From: Gillisia sp. Hel_I_86
GTDB taxonomy: Bacteria; Bacteroidota; Bacteroidia; Flavobacteriales; Flavobacteriaceae
Assembly (NCBI RefSeq): GCF_007827275.1
Contig: NZ_VISE01000001.1
Coordinates: 3,658,001 to 3,722,000 of the forward strand
Length of the DNA stretch: 64,000 bases
Direction of reading: 5' to 3'
Shown here: piece after piece, positions 62,618 to 64,000 of the stretch
How the letters are laid out: each line of letters starts with the position of its first letter
Position numbering within the stretch: the stretch's first letter is position 1
Made by a program: the position numbers and the translations under genes
Notes under the pieces: generated by a model
What the model was told of the DNA's origin: nothing
The model's input: only the letters and a program-made list of their open reading frames with translations
Database searches by the model: none

Positions 62618-64000
62618 CTATTTCTTACCTATTCTTATAATATCTGCAAAAATCCCGGAAGCTGTTACTTCTGCCCCGGCTCCGGCACCTTTCACTATAA
62701 GCGGTTGTTCGCTATATCTGTTGGTATAAAATAGCACGATATTATCGCTACCACTTAGATTAAAAAAGGGATGTTCTGGCCCCACTTCCTGTAAGCCTAC
62801 CTTGGCATGGCCGTTATCCAGTTGTGCAACATATTTTAATTGTTTGTTGTTTTCTGAAGCATTTTTATACATTTCCTTGAACTGGGGTTCATCCTTTTTT
62901 AATACCTCAAAGAATTCTTCATTGGTAGTTGTTTTCAAACTAGCTTCAGTTAAAAAACTATCGTTTTCTATCTCGGTAAGTTCTAATTCCAAACCGCTTT
63001 CCCTCGCAAGGATCAATATTTTCCTGGAAACATCTATCCCGCTTAAGTCTATTTTTGGATCAGGCTCGGTATACCCTTCCTTCATAGCTGCTTCCACTGT
63101 TTTAAAAAATGGTTCTTCAGCATTATAGGTATTGAAAACAAAATTTAAACTTCCAGAAAGAACGGCCTGTATTTTATGTACACTATCACCAGATGCCATA
63201 AGGTTCTTCAACGTATCTATAATTGGCAAACCTGCCCCCACATTGGTTTCGTATAAAAAAGAAGCCCCATATTCCCTGGAGAGATCTTGCAGTTTTTGAT
63301 AATTTACAAATTCATCTGCACAAGCGATCTTGTTGCAGGTGACTACAGATATAGAATTTGCCAAATATTGTTTATACCAGTCTGCGATCTCCGGGCTTGC
63401 TGTATTATCAACAAAGATGCTGTTGCGTAAATTGAGATCTTTAACCCTTTCGAAGAAATCTTCTTTAGATGCGGTTTGTCCCTTTTCGAGTTCGTTCTGC
63501 CAGTTATTTAAATCTATTCCGTCTTCAGCAAATAACATTTTTCTGGAATTGGAAATTCCAAGGATACGGATCTTAAGCCTCAGCTTTTCCAACAGATATC
63601 CTTCTTGTTGCTTCAATTGTTCTATTAATTTACCTCCTACATTTCCAACTCCGGTGATAAATAAATTTAGTTCTTTAGAAGGGACCTCAAAAAACTGTTC
63701 ATGCAAGGTGTTTAAGGCCTTTTTAACGTCCTTCTTGGCTATTACAGCAGAGATATTCCTCTCTGACGATCCTTGTGCAATTGCCCTAATATTAATGTTG
63801 TTATTACCCAGCGCGCTAAACATTTTCCCACTTAACCCATGATGGCTTTTCATTCTATCTCCTACCAAGGCTATAATTGCGACATTATCTTCTACCTCTA
63901 CCGGTTTGATCTTGAAGTTTTGAATCTCAACTTCAAACATCTCATTTATTGCATCCTTTGCTCGTATTGCCTCCTCATTTTTTACAGCTATACAAATACT
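62618..64000 (-). CDS. thrA: Bifunctional aspartokinase/homoserine dehydrogenase (5' partial)
   Basis: The C-terminal ~460 residues of a ThrA-type enzyme; the open frame continues past the window edge (SICIAVKNEEAI at the edge), so the aspartokinase domain lies outside. In the window are an ACT regulatory domain (VEDNVAIIALVGDRMKSHHG, NINIRAIAQGSSERNISAVI) and the homoserine dehydrogenase: NAD motif FITGVGNVGGKLIEQL, and the catalytic region YTEPDPKIDLSGIDVSRKIL. It catalyses the first and third steps from aspartate to threonine. Feedback control by threonine through the ACT domains is known for the family. Confidence 0.95.
   Translation of the reverse strand, partial: SICIAVKNEEAIRAKDAINEMFEVEIQNFKIKPVEVEDNVAIIALVGDRMKSHHGLSGKMFSALGNNNINIRAIAQGSSERNISAVIAKKDVKKALNTLHEQFFEVPSKELNLFITGVGNVGGKLIEQLKQQEGYLLEKLRLKIRILGISNSRKMLFAEDGIDLNNWQNELEKGQTASKEDFFERVKDLNLRNSIFVDNTASPEIADWYKQYLANSISVVTCNKIACADEFVNYQKLQDLSREYGASFLYETNVGAGLPIIDTLKNLMASGDSVHKIQAVLSGSLNFVFNTYNAEEPFFKTVEAAMKEGYTEPDPKIDLSGIDVSRKILILARESGLELELTEIENDSFLTEASLKTTTNEEFFEVLKKDEPQFKEMYKNASENNKQLKYVAQLDNGHAKVGLQEVGPEHPFFNLSGSDNIVLFYTNRYSEQPLIVKGAGAGAEVTASGIFADIIRIGKK

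Overview
The window looks like chromosome of an AT-rich member of the Flavobacteriaceae (Bacteroidetes). This rests on a T9SS-type C-terminal sorting domain, Bacteroidetes promoter boxes of the form TAnnTTTG, an NrtR-type Nudix regulator, and typical flavobacterial housekeeping genes (M61 and S10 peptidases, UbiB-like kinase, thrA-thrB-thrC order). I cannot name the genus with confidence. No rRNA, tRNA or CRISPR array was seen.

Layout. (1) 1-9495, + strand: acetate/propionate uptake, sensing and activation. It holds a partial ActP-like symporter, a symporter-histidine kinase fusion, a receiver-only response regulator, two small membrane proteins, propionyl-CoA synthetase and acetyl-CoA synthetase. 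(2) 9939-14601, - strand: a large KatE catalase, an APC permease flanked by related repeats, and a remnant of an RND efflux adaptor. (3) 14688-23267, - strand: a sugar/polyol operon (outer-membrane barrel, lipoprotein/ATPase/permease ABC importer, mannitol-type dehydrogenase, ketose 3-epimerase-like protein, SDR polyol dehydrogenase, fructokinase). It faces an NrtR-type regulator at 23567; two matching dyads in the divergent intergenic region are good operator candidates. (4) 24425-26703: a scar region with an IS256-type transposase relic, a DsrE gene broken by one base, and a decayed IS1380-type element. (5) 26889-42010: an unusual accessory block, described below. (6) 42195-48143: a small membrane protein too short for routine ORF calling, a one-domain degenerate DEAD-box protein, pstSCAB, and a decaying GNAT gene. 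(7) 48146-59540: a secreted lamin-tail/nuclease T9SS protein, M61 peptidase, CPA2 antiporter, UbiB-like kinase and S10 peptidase. (8) 59541-64000: a repeat-rich spacer with a 180-bp duplication, then thrC, thrB and thrA (partial) on the - strand.

The best candidate for an undescribed system is block 5. Seven + strand genes in operon-like spacing encode a gamma-glutamylcyclotransferase fused to a metallo-beta-lactamase-like domain, a 1797-residue kinase/AAA/GAF/cyclase sensor, GshB, a DNase II homologue, a GCS2-type glutamate-cysteine ligase, a HAD phosphatase-like protein and an unrecognised protein. Divergent from them is a phospholipase C-family protein with a repeat N-terminus that has lost its predicted metal ligands. 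The block therefore encodes making and breaking of gamma-glutamyl thiols next to a eukaryote-type acid nuclease and a large signalling protein. Its function is not known to me.

Dispersed hairpin repeats (cores CCCTGAA..TTCAGGG, TGCTGAA..TTCAGCA and TCCCGA..TCGGGA) fill many intergenic gaps, including the one between thrB and thrC.
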